In this document: one piece after another, positions 6,063 through 15,672 of the stretch
How positions within the stretch are numbered: position 1 is the stretch's first letter
Layout of the letters: the number at the start of each line of letters is the position of its first letter
Origin: CAZHOV01 sp964534315
GTDB taxonomy: Bacteria; Bacteroidota; Bacteroidia; Chitinophagales; Saprospiraceae
Length of the DNA stretch: 34,746 nt
NCBI GenBank assembly: GCA_964534315.1
Contig: CAZHOV010000042.1
Coordinates: 1 to 34,746 of the forward strand
Direction of reading: 5' to 3'
Position numbers and translations under genes: made by a program
The notes under the pieces: generated by a model
What the model was told of the DNA's origin: nothing
The model's input: the letters and a program-made list of their open reading frames with translations, nothing else
Databases searched by the model: none

Positions 6063-9000
6063 ATGCAACCGATCAAGCGGTCACTCATTCTACTACTTCT
6101 TACAGGAGTCTATTTCCTGGGAATCGGACAGGTCACCATTGACTTTACTGCTTCCGATACTACTGGTTGCGGCTCATTGCAGGTAGCTTTTTCAGACAAT
6201 TCCACCTCAACAGCGGGAGCGATCGTAGCCTGGGATTGGGACCTTGGAGGGGTAGCTTCTTCCAATCCCAACCCCGGCCGGATCTTCGGTACACCCGGTG
6301 CCTTCGATATCTGCCTTACCGTAACTGATGCTGCTGGCAATACGGCATCCCTCTGCAAAGAAGGGTTTATCCAGGTCTTCGAATTACCCCAACCGGAATT
6401 TTCTTCTTCCCCAACAGAGGGATGTGCGCCACTGGAAGTAACCTTTCAAGACTTGTCCGAACCCGGCGATGGAGCGATCACCGAATGGGTATGGGGCGTC
6501 GGGGGGAACTGCGGAGTGGTCTTTACTTCAACAGCCGATACTTCTTTTTCTTGCCTTTACGATATCCCCGATCAATATGGTGTGAGTCTCACCCTTTTTG
6601 ATGAAAACGGATGCTCCAACACCATCAATAAAATGAATCTAATCGAAGCATTCGCTGTGCCGGAACTGGACATCACTTCGGATGTTAATTCTTCTTGCAC
6701 GTTTCCATTCGAGGTTAACTTTTTTAATAATAATATTCAACCCGGCGTAAATTACGAGTGGAACTTTGGAAATGGTATTCAGTTTTCGGGAGCGACTCCT
6801 CCTCCGGTGTTTTACAACGCCAATGGCAATTATTCGGTAACGGTAATCGCCCAGGATCCTAGCTCGGGTTGCGCGGATACCTTAGTACTTGAAGATTTTA
6901 TCAATGTAGGAGGTATTGTTGAATTTGAAACATCCCCTCAGGAAGGTTGCCTAGGGGAGGAATTTGTTTTTTCGGACTTTTCCCCCGAAACTGCTGATAG
7001 TATTCTTTGGGATTTTGGAGATGGCAATATTTCTTCATTATTCAATCCCTCTCATTTCTACAATGCTCCTGGCTGTTACACCATTACATTGACCCGTTAT
7101 TTGGACAATTGCATTCAGGTAGACTCCTTCTCCTGCATAGAGGTCCTGCCCATTCCTGATATTAGTTTTACTTTTGATCATCCACAAGCATGTGAGCTCC
7201 CCCATATTGTCGAATTTTTTGGCGTGGCGAACGACCCCAATATTGTCAGCTGGCAATGGAATTTTGGAGATGGCAACAGCGGAACAGGACCAAATCCTAT
7301 CCATGAATACAATAGTTTCGGTAATTTTCCGGTAACCCTCACTGTGCAAAACATTAACGGGTGTGTGCAAACTGTTTCAACTGGAGTGGTTGAAATTCAG
7401 CCGCTTACAGCCAATGTCCTAGATGCAGAGATCGGTGGTTGTACGCCGCTTTCATTTACCCTAGAGGATAATTCCTCATCTATTGTCCCGATTACCAGTT
7501 GGTACTGGGAATTTACGACTCCGGCAGGAGTGTTCTCCTCTACAGATCCTAATCCCTCGTTTTCAGTAGTTGATACGGGGCGATATGATGTAACCCTGAT
7601 TGTCGAAAATATGCTGGGATGTGTTGATACTGCCGTTTTTGAGGAAATGATACAGGTAGGGCTGGTTCCGCAGGGAACCTTCTTTGCCGATCCTTTGCAA
7701 GCTTGTGTGGAAGCCCCGGTTCAATTTTTTGAGTCGGTGAGCGATTTTACAGATGCGATTCTATGGGATTTTGACGGGAATGGATCAATTGACGGAATGG
7801 GAGAAAACCCCACTCACAATTACAGCGATCCGGATATCTATGATGTAACCATGTTTTTGTCTCATAATGGATGTACAGAGGAGGTTACCCTGACCGACTA
7901 TGTGGAAATTCTCGTCCCCCTGGCTCTGTTTGACGTAGTCCGATCGTGTGATGATCCGTACACCGTAACAGTGATCAACGAATCCGTTGGTGCTACCTCT
8001 TTAACCTGGGACATGGGTGATCCGTCAACAACAATAGATATATCTAATCAGGATACCTTCACCTACACCTATCCTCAAACCGGAGATTATACTATATCCT
8101 TAAATATTTCCAATGCAACTACCGGGTGTACCCATGCCAACAGTTCGACTATTTCGATTACCGAGCCGGAAGCTCAGTTCGACCTTTCACCTACTACTGG
8201 TTGTGTTCCTCTTGAAGTTGGGGTGGTGAATAACTCTGCTTTTGCTGAATCGTTTACCTGGTCGGCTCCCGGGGGACAGATCATTGGCGCAACAGCGGCA
8301 GAACCCCTGATCGTCTATCCGGACAGCGGAGCGTTTACCAATGTCCAATTAATCATTACTGATCTCAATGGCTGTCAGGATACTACTCTCTTTACCGATA
8401 GTATTTTTGTGAATGGAATAGATATCGATTTCTTGATTAATCCTATTCCGTTATGTACGCCCGCTTCCGTGATGTTGACCAACAATTCAACCAATCTTTA
8501 CGGGCAATCGGTGCAGTGGGAATGGATGATAGGAGATAGTTTGGCCTTTTATTTGGGGGAATCGGTAAGTTTTCTGTTGGATACGACGGGAACATTTTCA
8601 GTAACCCTTCAGGTGACGGATAATCTGGGGTGCACGAATGAAGCCACCCTTGAAGATGCCTTGGTTGCTTCCATGCCGGTTGCCTCATTCGAGTCGGAAA
8701 CGTTGGGGTGTATAGATGGGCCGATTGAGTTTATTAATTTATCGGAAGGAGAGGGGATGACTTATTTGTGGGAGTTTGGTGATAATAACACCTCTACTCA
8801 AATCAACCCTGTCCATAGCTATGCTACAGAGGATACTTTTTCTGTTTGTCTTACAGTGACAGATTTTAACGGGTGTGAAAATACTTTTTGCAGGGATATA
8901 GAAATTGCTGAGCCGATTGCAGCCTTTGAGGCGGATTCCACCTTTGCCTTTTGTCCCCCTTTAACGGTCAACTTTACCAATCTGTCGGAAAATGCTACCA

Positions 9001-11645
9001 GTTATTTTTGGGATTTTGGAGATTCCAGCGGGGTGTCTACTCTGGTAAATCCCCCAAAGATATATACGGAGCCAGGCATTTATGATGTCAGTCTCATTGC
9101 TGTGCGGTCATCTGTTTGTGCAGATACGATTACCCTTGGAGATTACATTACCATTAATGGCCCCGTAGGTGATTTTACTTTTCAAGTAGATACGAGTTGT
9201 ATTCCTATGACGGTTACCTTTTTTGCTGAATCCAATGACAATTATCTATACATCTGGGATTACGATGATGGTTCTTCCCTGGATTCCGCTTTTAATGCAA
9301 TAACCGATACCGCTTCGCATGTGTATGCTGAAGTAGATATTTACACCCCTCGCTTTTCTATGGTTGACGATTTTGGTTGCAAGGTTACGATTGAGTCTCC
9401 GGACTCCATAATAGCTCCATTTTTAGAGCTTGATTTTCAAACCCTGGATGCTCAGGCTTGTGAATCGCTGAACACTACTTTTGTTAATTTGAGTACTTCC
9501 ACCTTACCTATCGAATTTACCTTCTGGGAGTTTGAAGGTGGCAATCCGGTTAATACGGATGAATCAGAACCTGTAGTTAGTTATTCCACTCCAGGGCTTT
9601 ATGACGTAACCCTGATTGCAGGAAATGGTTTCTGTACGGATACCTTGACGGTACCCGAGTTGATTGAAATAGGTGAGCCGCCCATTGCGGGTTTCGATAT
9701 GTTGCCAGACCAGGGTTGCGCACCGTTGGAGGTTCAATTTATAGATCAATCATCGGTGCAATTTGGCGATATCATTTCCTGGGATTGGACTTTCGAAGGC
9801 AATGGTACTTCGGTGGAGCAAAATCCGATGCGTACTTTTTCTGTTGAGGATTCTATTACTGTTCAGCTTATTGTAGAATCTTCTCTGGGCTGCCTGGATA
9901 CGGTTGCAGACATATTATCGGTTTTTCCGGTGGTAGATATATCTTTGAATGCGCCCTCAACTATTTGCCGTGGGCAATCGGTACAACTACAGGCTACTAT
10001 AACCGGCGACACCGCAGGCTTAATGCTGTCCTGGTTGCCAACGCTGGGATTAAGTTGCACCGATTGCTTAAACCCTGTTGCCAGCCCCAACGATTCTACT
10101 CTATACACACTAACCGCCACCACTCCGGAGGGCTGTGTTACTACTGCCGGGGTACAGGTGAATGTCCGTCCGTTTGAAGCACCCCAAATTACCCTCACCG
10201 AAGATACGACCATTTGCGCCAATACGTTTGTTCAGCTTTTCGCAACCGGCGGAGACCAACCTCAGGATTACCTTTGGGACTCCTCGAGGGAAGGGTTAAG
10301 CTGCTACCAGGCCTGTAATAATCCTATCGCCACGCCTCAGGTAACTACCACCTATATCGTTTCGGTAACCAATGATTTTGCCTGTATATCAGTGGATTCA
10401 GTAGAAGTACAAGTTATTGAAGCGGATCAGGATTTTCTGGGAGAGGACCGGGTGATTTGTTTAGGAGATGAAATCAATTTGAGTATTGATCCTTCCGCTG
10501 GTGATCAACCATTCTGGCAGCCTTCTACGGGACTGAGTTGCGTTTTTTGCTACGATCCCGTGGGCCGTCCCCAAACCCCGACCTTGTATATTGCCGATAT
10601 AACCAGCCCGGAGGGCTGTCCGATTAGAGATAGCGTATTTATAGATGTACTTACTGCCGCCGATATTGATGCGGGGCGTGATACCGTGGTTTGTTTGGGC
10701 GAATCTATGATCCTCAACGGGTCCGGTTCAGGTATCCCAAGCTGGTCCCCTGCAGGAGTTCTCGATAACCCGATGATCCTGAATCCGGAGGCCTTTCCGG
10801 AAGAATCCGCGACTTTTTATCTGACGCTGGAAAGCGGTAATTGTATATTAACGGATAGCGTAACGATAGCCATTGCTGATCTGGTAGAAATTGAAGCGCA
10901 GGGAGGTGTGATTTGTGAGGGAGAACGTATTCAATTGACGGTAAAAGGAAATGCAAGTGCTTATCTGTGGTCACCTTCTGATTTAGTTGATAATCCGAAT
11001 AGTAACAGTCCTTTTGCTGCTCCTCTTTCCAGTACTGAGTTTACGGTAATAGGCGCCAGAGCATCCTGCACGCCGGATACCGCTGTGGTGCAAGTAGAGG
11101 TTAATCCTAATCCGGAGTTTATGCTACTGGACCGATACTTTTTTTTCCCGGGGCAAGAACTACAGCTTGACGCTACTGCTCAGGGAGCCGGCACCTACGA
11201 TTACGACTGGGTACCGTCGATAGGATTAAGTTGCGATTTTTGTCCAAACCCCACGGTAGCTATTGAACAAACCACCGAATATCGGTTAACGGTTACGAAC
11301 AGGCAAACTGGTTGTTCAGCTACCCAAACCACTTTGATTCAACTGCTGAACGATTGTCCCGAAACGTTGATCAGCGTTCCCAATGCTTTTACCCCGAATG
11401 GAGACGGAGAAAATGACGTGTTAATGATTACGCGCTCTCAGTCTATTGAACGTATTAATTCTTTCAGCATCTTTGACCGTTGGGGAGAGTTGGTTTTTGA
11501 AACCAGTGATATCAATGCAACCTGGAATGGAGAATTCCGAGGAGCGCAAATGCTTCCCGGGGTATATGTTTATTTTTTGGAGGCGGTATGTCCTTTAAAT
11601 AATGAATTGATCCAGCTATGGGGAGATATCTCTTTGATCCGGTAA
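6063..11645 (+). CDS. Giant PKD-repeat protein with T9SS type B sorting domain
   Basis: This is a 1860-residue secreted or surface protein. Residues 1-22 are a signal peptide. Then come about fifteen PKD domains, each beginning with an XXFxxxxxxGC start and containing WDFGDG-like motifs (ILWDFGDGN, WNFGDGNSG, YLWEFGDNN, YFWDFGDSS). Residues about 1290-1760 are about six further beta domains, four of which share a GLSCxxC.(N/D)P motif. The C-terminus (PNAFTPNGDGENDVL, FDRWGELVFE, W(N)GEFRGAQMLPGVYVY) is the gliding-motility-associated CHU_C/type B T9SS domain. Export by the T9SS and a role in adhesion or motility are inferred from family knowledge. It is probably monocistronic. Many cysteines (about two per domain) suggest disulphides. 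Confidence 0.95.
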   Translation: MQPIKRSLILLLLTGVYFLGIGQVTIDFTASDTTGCGSLQVAFSDNSTSTAGAIVAWDWDLGGVASSNPNPGRIFGTPGAFDICLTVTDAAGNTASLCKEGFIQVFELPQPEFSSSPTEGCAPLEVTFQDLSEPGDGAITEWVWGVGGNCGVVFTSTADTSFSCLYDIPDQYGVSLTLFDENGCSNTINKMNLIEAFAVPELDITSDVNSSCTFPFEVNFFNNNIQPGVNYEWNFGNGIQFSGATPPPVFYNANGNYSVTVIAQDPSSGCADTLVLEDFINVGGIVEFETSPQEGCLGEEFVFSDFSPETADSILWDFGDGNISSLFNPSHFYNAPGCYTITLTRYLDNCIQVDSFSCIEVLPIPDISFTFDHPQACELPHIVEFFGVANDPNIVSWQWNFGDGNSGTGPNPIHEYNSFGNFPVTLTVQNINGCVQTVSTGVVEIQPLTANVLDAEIGGCTPLSFTLEDNSSSIVPITSWYWEFTTPAGVFSSTDPNPSFSVVDTGRYDVTLIVENMLGCVDTAVFEEMIQVGLVPQGTFFADPLQACVEAPVQFFESVSDFTDAILWDFDGNGSIDGMGENPTHNYSDPDIYDVTMFLSHNGCTEEVTLTDYVEILVPLALFDVVRSCDDPYTVTVINESVGATSLTWDMGDPSTTIDISNQDTFTYTYPQTGDYTISLNISNATTGCTHANSSTISITEPEAQFDLSPTTGCVPLEVGVVNNSAFAESFTWSAPGGQIIGATAAEPLIVYPDSGAFTNVQLIITDLNGCQDTTLFTDSIFVNGIDIDFLINPIPLCTPASVMLTNNSTNLYGQSVQWEWMIGDSLAFYLGESVSFLLDTTGTFSVTLQVTDNLGCTNEATLEDALVASMPVASFESETLGCIDGPIEFINLSEGEGMTYLWEFGDNNTSTQINPVHSYATEDTFSVCLTVTDFNGCENTFCRDIEIAEPIAAFEADSTFAFCPPLTVNFTNLSENATSYFWDFGDSSGVSTLVNPPKIYTEPGIYDVSLIAVRSSVCADTITLGDYITINGPVGDFTFQVDTSCIPMTVTFFAESNDNYLYIWDYDDGSSLDSAFNAITDTASHVYAEVDIYTPRFSMVDDFGCKVTIESPDSIIAPFLELDFQTLDAQACESLNTTFVNLSTSTLPIEFTFWEFEGGNPVNTDESEPVVSYSTPGLYDVTLIAGNGFCTDTLTVPELIEIGEPPIAGFDMLPDQGCAPLEVQFIDQSSVQFGDIISWDWTFEGNGTSVEQNPMRTFSVEDSITVQLIVESSLGCLDTVADILSVFPVVDISLNAPSTICRGQSVQLQATITGDTAGLMLSWLPTLGLSCTDCLNPVASPNDSTLYTLTATTPEGCVTTAGVQVNVRPFEAPQITLTEDTTICANTFVQLFATGGDQPQDYLWDSSREGLSCYQACNNPIATPQVTTTYIVSVTNDFACISVDSVEVQVIEADQDFLGEDRVICLGDEINLSIDPSAGDQPFWQPSTGLSCVFCYDPVGRPQTPTLYIADITSPEGCPIRDSVFIDVLTAADIDAGRDTVVCLGESMILNGSGSGIPSWSPAGVLDNPMILNPEAFPEESATFYLTLESGNCILTDSVTIAIADLVEIEAQGGVICEGERIQLTVKGNASAYLWSPSDLVDNPNSNSPFAAPLSSTEFTVIGARASCTPDTAVVQVEVNPNPEFMLLDRYFFFPGQELQLDATAQGAGTYDYDWVPSIGLSCDFCPNPTVAIEQTTEYRLTVTNRQTGCSATQTTLIQLLNDCPETLISVPNAFTPNGDGENDVLMITRSQSIERINSFSIFDRWGELVFETSDINATWNGEFRGAQMLPGVYVYFLEAVCPLNNELIQLWGDISLIR

Positions 11646-11821
11646 TCATCGATAAAATGTAAGTTTATAGTCATGCTTTCATGGCCAACCATCTAAAAAT
11701 AAATAGATTTAATAGATTTGTTCTCTTAAATAACTTTTCTTTGACTAAAATTGCATTATCGGGCGCAAAGGGATGCAGTACGTTAACGGTTAGCCCAACT
11801 TAGTTGTCTAAATCCGCAACC

Positions 11822-12883
11822 ATGGATGCATTGGCTAAAAAGAAAGCAAGAGAACGGATCTGGAGTTTTATCAGCAAGCGGAGTGTGTATCATACTGCTT
11901 TCTGGTTATTGGTATTTGTAGTATTATTGGCCTATAATTCTGGTGTAGCTAGTTTGGGGTTAAGAGTGGTAGCTGAAACATTCAATACCCTCTTTTATGC
12001 GGTATTGGTTTACTTTAATTTATGGTACCTCATTCCCAATTATTTAACCGAAAAAAAGTTTCTCCTTTACGGCGCTTTATTGATCGTCTCGGCTGTAATT
12101 TTAACCCCTCTTAAATTATTCGCTTTTTACTTCATCTATTCGGGATATCCTCAGGCTCAGGCCGACTTGATCAACGACCAGTTTTATTTCTTTCTTTCGG
12201 GGTTTGTATTTGCCGGATCATCCACCATTGTCAAGATCGTAAAAGATTGGTTCAAACAACAACAGGAGCAAAAGGATATGCAAACCCAGACTATGCAATC
12301 CGAATTGCGTTTCCTTAAATCTCAAATTAACCCTCATTTTCTCTTCAATACCCTCAATAACTTGTATGCGCTTACCCTGAAAAAATCGGATAAGGCCCCC
12401 GAAATCGTGATCAAACTATCGGAGATGATGCGGTATATGTTGTATGAATGTAATGAAAAGCGGGTTCCTCTTGAGAAAGAAGTTAAGTATATCCATAACT
12501 ATCTGGATCTTGAAAAACTGCGGCAGGGTAAAAACGTAGATATTAAATTTGATGTGGTGGGTAATGTAAAAGACCAGCGAATAGCCCCCCTGATGTTCAT
12601 TCCTTTTCTGGAGAATAGCTTCAAACACGGCTTAAGCAATCTTCTTACCCACGGTTACGTACATATCTATCTGGAAGTCCAGGGCCGCCAGCTCAAATTT
12701 GCCATCGAGAACAGCAAACCTGAAAAATTGAGTGCTCCAGAACGCCGCAAGGTTGGAGGCATAGGCCTGGTGAATGTCAAACGGCGCCTGAATCTACAAT
12801 ATCCCGACAACCATCAGCTCACCATAAAAGACAGCCCTAAATCCTACGCCATCGAACTTCAATTGGACCTAGACTATGCATAA
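11822..12883 (+). CDS. LytS/YehU-type sensor histidine kinase (His_kinase PF06580)
   Basis: With the ATG at 11822 the protein is 353 residues; a TTG 18 nt upstream is in frame but less likely. Four hydrophobic segments (about 25-45, 55-72, 78-105, 120-140) are followed by a coiled-coil linker. The phosphoacceptor is H172 in LKSQINPHFLFNTLNNLYAL. The ATP-binding N box is FIPFLENSFKHG and the G box is GGIGLVNVKRR. In Bacteroidota such kinases usually sit beside a LytTR response regulator. None is present here. Instead the stop overlaps the start of the shikimate kinase gene by 8 nt. Confidence 0.92.
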   Translation: MDALAKKKARERIWSFISKRSVYHTAFWLLVFVVLLAYNSGVASLGLRVVAETFNTLFYAVLVYFNLWYLIPNYLTEKKFLLYGALLIVSAVILTPLKLFAFYFIYSGYPQAQADLINDQFYFFLSGFVFAGSSTIVKIVKDWFKQQQEQKDMQTQTMQSELRFLKSQINPHFLFNTLNNLYALTLKKSDKAPEIVIKLSEMMRYMLYECNEKRVPLEKEVKYIHNYLDLEKLRQGKNVDIKFDVVGNVKDQRIAPLMFIPFLENSFKHGLSNLLTHGYVHIYLEVQGRQLKFAIENSKPEKLSAPERRKVGGIGLVNVKRRLNLQYPDNHQLTIKDSPKSYAIELQLDLDYA

Positions 12884-13376
12884 TACCGACAAGCGTATTT
12901 TTCTGATCGGATTTATGGGAACCGGAAAAACAACGCTCGGCAAGGCCCTCGCTCAACAATTTAATTGGCCATTCAAAGATACGGACGATCTGGTGGTTCA
13001 GTGCGCCGGACAATCCATACCCGAAATTTTTAAATCTCAGGGTCAGCAATATTTTCGGCTGTTGGAAAGCCAGGTGGTCCGTCAAACTTTACGGTTTTAT
13101 CCTGCCATTGTCGCCACCGGTGGCGGCCTCCCTTGTTTCTGGAATAACCTTGAATGGATGAATGCCAACGGCCTCACTATTTTTCTGGATAGCCCCTTGC
13201 AACTCATTGAGCAACGACTAATCAACGACCCCAATAGACCCCTTCTAAAAAGTAATGACTGGAAGCACTTGCTTCAATATCGGAAAAGCATCTATGAGCA
13301 AGCAAAGATCACGGTAAGGTGTACCGGTGTGCTGAAACAGGATTTAAAAATGATCAATCAAAAACTGAACCAATGA
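12876..13376 (+). CDS. aroK: Shikimate kinase
   Basis: This enzyme phosphorylates shikimate with ATP in the pathway to chorismate and aromatic amino acids. At 166 residues it has the usual length. Visible are the Walker A loop GFMGTGKT (12-19), the substrate-binding Asp in DTDD (35-38), R61 in YFRLLES, the GGG at 82-84, the lid arginine in RPLL (R121), and R136 in QYRKSIYEQA. Its ATG lies inside the last codons of the kinase gene (8-nt overlap), indicating coupled translation. Its stop is 2 nt from the stop of the convergent PhzF-like gene. Confidence 0.95.
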   Translation: MHNTDKRIFLIGFMGTGKTTLGKALAQQFNWPFKDTDDLVVQCAGQSIPEIFKSQGQQYFRLLESQVVRQTLRFYPAIVATGGGLPCFWNNLEWMNANGLTIFLDSPLQLIEQRLINDPNRPLLKSNDWKHLLQYRKSIYEQAKITVRCTGVLKQDLKMINQKLNQ

Positions 13377-13378
13377 AA

Positions 13379-14188
13379 TTACTCCCTCTGGTCCTCCTGT
13401 CCTCCAATCTCAATCTTCCCGATCATATACGTCCTACATTCCCCGCTAATTTCCACCCGGTCATCTTTCAGCCGACACTCCAACTCGCCACCTCTTTTGG
13501 ATAGTTGACGGGCTGTCAAGTGATCTTTTCCTAGAGTCACTGCCCAATAAGGCGTCAAGGTAGTATGGGCAGAGCCCGTCACCGGATCCTCGGGAATACC
13601 ATAAGCAGGATAAAAACAGCGGGATACAAAATCGACCTCTTCGCCGGGAGCGGAGACGATCAAGCCCCTGCCGCCCAGTTGTTCGATGGCATAGAAATTG
13701 GGGTCCAGGCTTTCTACTTGCGATTGTCGGTCTACAATGACTAATATATCCTCTTTCCCCTGTAAACATTGCTTTGGTTGAAGCCCAATGCTTTCCACAA
13801 TACGTGGAATAACATCGAACGGCTCCAGGATGTCGGCTGGAAAATCAAGCGTATATTTCCCGTCATCGAAGCGTACTCCCAATGGTCCCGAGAGCGAGTT
13901 AAGGGTAAGGTGCTGTCCTTCATATCCAAGTTCAGTCTTCAGCACATGCGCGGTGGCCAGGGTGGCATGTCCGCATAGATTAACTTCTTTAACCGGCGTA
14001 AACCACCTTATCCGGTATCCTTCAGCCTCTTTTACAAGAAAGGCAGTTTCGGAAAGGTTATTTTCTTCTGCTATCTGCTGCATAAGTCCATCTGTTAGCC
14101 ACTCCTCCAATGGAATGACTGCTGCTGGATTCCCGCCAAAAAGCTGATTGGTGAAGGCGTCTACTTGGAAAAGCGTCATAAAATTCAA
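13379..14188 (-). CDS. PhzF-family isomerase/epimerase-like protein
   Basis: This 269-residue member of the PhzF fold has the signatures VDAFTNQLFGGNPAAV, ENNLSETAF (catalytic-type Glu47), WFTPVKEVNLCGHATLA and, late in the protein, IPEDPVTGSAHTTL. Family members isomerise small acidic metabolites; only some make phenazine, and no other phz gene is nearby, so the substrate is unknown. The start could be ATG 14188 or ATG 14179 (MTLFQVDAF), and the latter fits the usual family start better. A short heptamer array lies just upstream. Confidence 0.9.
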   Translation of the reverse strand: MNFMTLFQVDAFTNQLFGGNPAAVIPLEEWLTDGLMQQIAEENNLSETAFLVKEAEGYRIRWFTPVKEVNLCGHATLATAHVLKTELGYEGQHLTLNSLSGPLGVRFDDGKYTLDFPADILEPFDVIPRIVESIGLQPKQCLQGKEDILVIVDRQSQVESLDPNFYAIEQLGGRGLIVSAPGEEVDFVSRCFYPAYGIPEDPVTGSAHTTLTPYWAVTLGKDHLTARQLSKRGGELECRLKDDRVEISGECRTYMIGKIEIGGQEDQRE

Positions 14189-14194
14189 TTAAAT

Positions 14195-14222
14195 AATTAG
14201 CAATGAACAATTAGCAATTAAA
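14195..14222. repeat. Short heptamer array (AATTAGC family)
   Basis: Four 7-bp units in phase, AATTAGC, AATGAAC, AATTAGC, AATTAAA, begin 6 nt upstream of the first PhzF-like start codon. The order of the first two variants recurs, inverted, in the array at 17744-17792. Confidence 0.7.
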
Positions 14223-14282
14223 AGAAGGCAAAGGGAATTAAAATGAAATGAGGAATAAACCTAAGAATTTAATATTGAATTC

Positions 14283-14300
14283 GTTGGTCTGGAAACCAAC
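14283..14300. terminator. Weak hairpin 3' of tyrS
   Basis: GTTGGT and ACCAAC pair around a 6-nt loop in the 157-nt gap between tyrS and the PhzF-like gene. There is no strong U-tract, so termination is uncertain. Confidence 0.25.
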
Positions 14301-14345
14301 ATTATGTTTGTATCTGGGCAAGAGCCCTCAGGTATGGTCCTCCGG

Positions 14346-15620
14346 TCACATCGTCTTAACGATAAACTTATTCTTTTTCCCATTCTCCACCATAAAGTAT
14401 TTACCATGAAGGAGTACCTCTTGGTTGATCATTGCCTCGTGGTTGGTAATCTTATCTTTATTCACAGCGATAGCATTGCCCTTGATGGCTTTGCGGACCT
14501 CCGATTTGGATTGGAGAATAGAGGTATGTTCAGATAGCAGATCAACGACATTGACCCCATTAGCCAGCAATTCTTTGGGGATGTCGAACGATCGGATTTC
14601 CTGGCTGATAGCTTCCAGAGCGGCTTCGTTTAGGGACAATAACGTCTCTTTTGAAGCTTTTTTATTAAATAACAACTCTGTTACTTTGAGTACGGATTCG
14701 TATTCTTCTTTCGAATGTACCCGGATGGTGATCTCCTCGGCAAAGATCCGCTTCAACACTTGCGGGTGCTCAGCATGTTCTTTTTCTAAAGCCTCAATTT
14801 CTTGTCTTGATTTAAGAGAGAACGTGCGGAGAAATTTTGGGAGATCACGATCGTCACAGTTGATCCAAAATTGGTAAAATTTATAGGGAGATGTAAAGTT
14901 TGGATCAAGCCAGATATTACCTTCTTCCGACTTTCCAAATTTCTTTCCGTCCGCTTTGGTCAGTAGGGGAGTAGTAAAGGCAAACACCTTTTCATTCAGA
15001 TTTTTTCTGACCATCTCTGTACCTGAGGTAATATTTCCCCATTGGTCACCGCCGCCCATTTGTAGCTTGCAATTGTATTTTTCAAACAGGCATTGAAAGT
15101 CATAGGCTTGAATAAGCTGATAGCTAAATTCAGTAAAGGAGATCCCTGTTTCCAACCGCTTTTTTACCGATTCTTTACTCATCATATAATTGACCGTCAT
15201 CGACTTTCCCACATCTCTGAGAAAAGTCATCGCATTCATATCTTTATAGAAATCGTAATTATTGACCAAGACGGCAGCATTATCCACTCCTTCGAAGTCA
15301 AGAAACTTTTTGATCTGATTGGCTTGGTGTTGGAGGTTGTTTTCCAGTACTTCGTAATCTAGAAGATCCCGCTCCTTGTCTTTACCGGAAGGATCCCCAA
15401 TACGACCTGTGGCTCCCCCCATGAGTACGATGGGTGTGTGTCCGCTCAGTTGAAAAAACTTTAACAACATGATGGGGACCATATTGCCTATAGTTAGCGC
15501 AGGGGCAGTAGGGTCAAATCCGATATATCCGGTTACTTTTTCTTTAGTCAGCAATTCGTCCAGGCCTGGAGTAGCATCCTGGATAAGGCCTCTCCAGGTT
15601 AATTCTTCAAAAAAATTCAT
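14346..15620 (-). CDS. tyrS: Tyrosyl-tRNA synthetase
   Basis: This class I aminoacyl-tRNA synthetase charges tRNA-Tyr. At 424 residues it is the normal bacterial length. Motifs are GYIGFDPTAPALTIGN (HIGH-like signature, residues 43-46 read TIGN), GGATGRIGDPSGKDKER, the QMGGGDQWGN tyrosine/ATP site, and KKFGKSEEGN (KMSKS loop). A C-terminal S4 RNA-binding domain begins near residue 355. The first position of HIGH is Thr and the last Asn; Asn at the last position is common, Thr at the first is unusual. The gene is divergent from the LolC/E-like permease with 52 nt between starts. Confidence 0.95.
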   Translation of the reverse strand: MNFFEELTWRGLIQDATPGLDELLTKEKVTGYIGFDPTAPALTIGNMVPIMLLKFFQLSGHTPIVLMGGATGRIGDPSGKDKERDLLDYEVLENNLQHQANQIKKFLDFEGVDNAAVLVNNYDFYKDMNAMTFLRDVGKSMTVNYMMSKESVKKRLETGISFTEFSYQLIQAYDFQCLFEKYNCKLQMGGGDQWGNITSGTEMVRKNLNEKVFAFTTPLLTKADGKKFGKSEEGNIWLDPNFTSPYKFYQFWINCDDRDLPKFLRTFSLKSRQEIEALEKEHAEHPQVLKRIFAEEITIRVHSKEEYESVLKVTELLFNKKASKETLLSLNEAALEAISQEIRSFDIPKELLANGVNVVDLLSEHTSILQSKSEVRKAIKGNAIAVNKDKITNHEAMINQEVLLHGKYFMVENGKKNKFIVKTM

Positions 15621-15672
15621 TCTTTTTTTATTTTAGGGTGTAAATTTATTAAAAATGGCGTTCTTGTAGCGT

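Noticed and set aside
13379..14188. Phenazine biosynthesis locus
   Set aside because: Only one PhzF-like protein is present and no other phz genes are visible. The family has many other roles.
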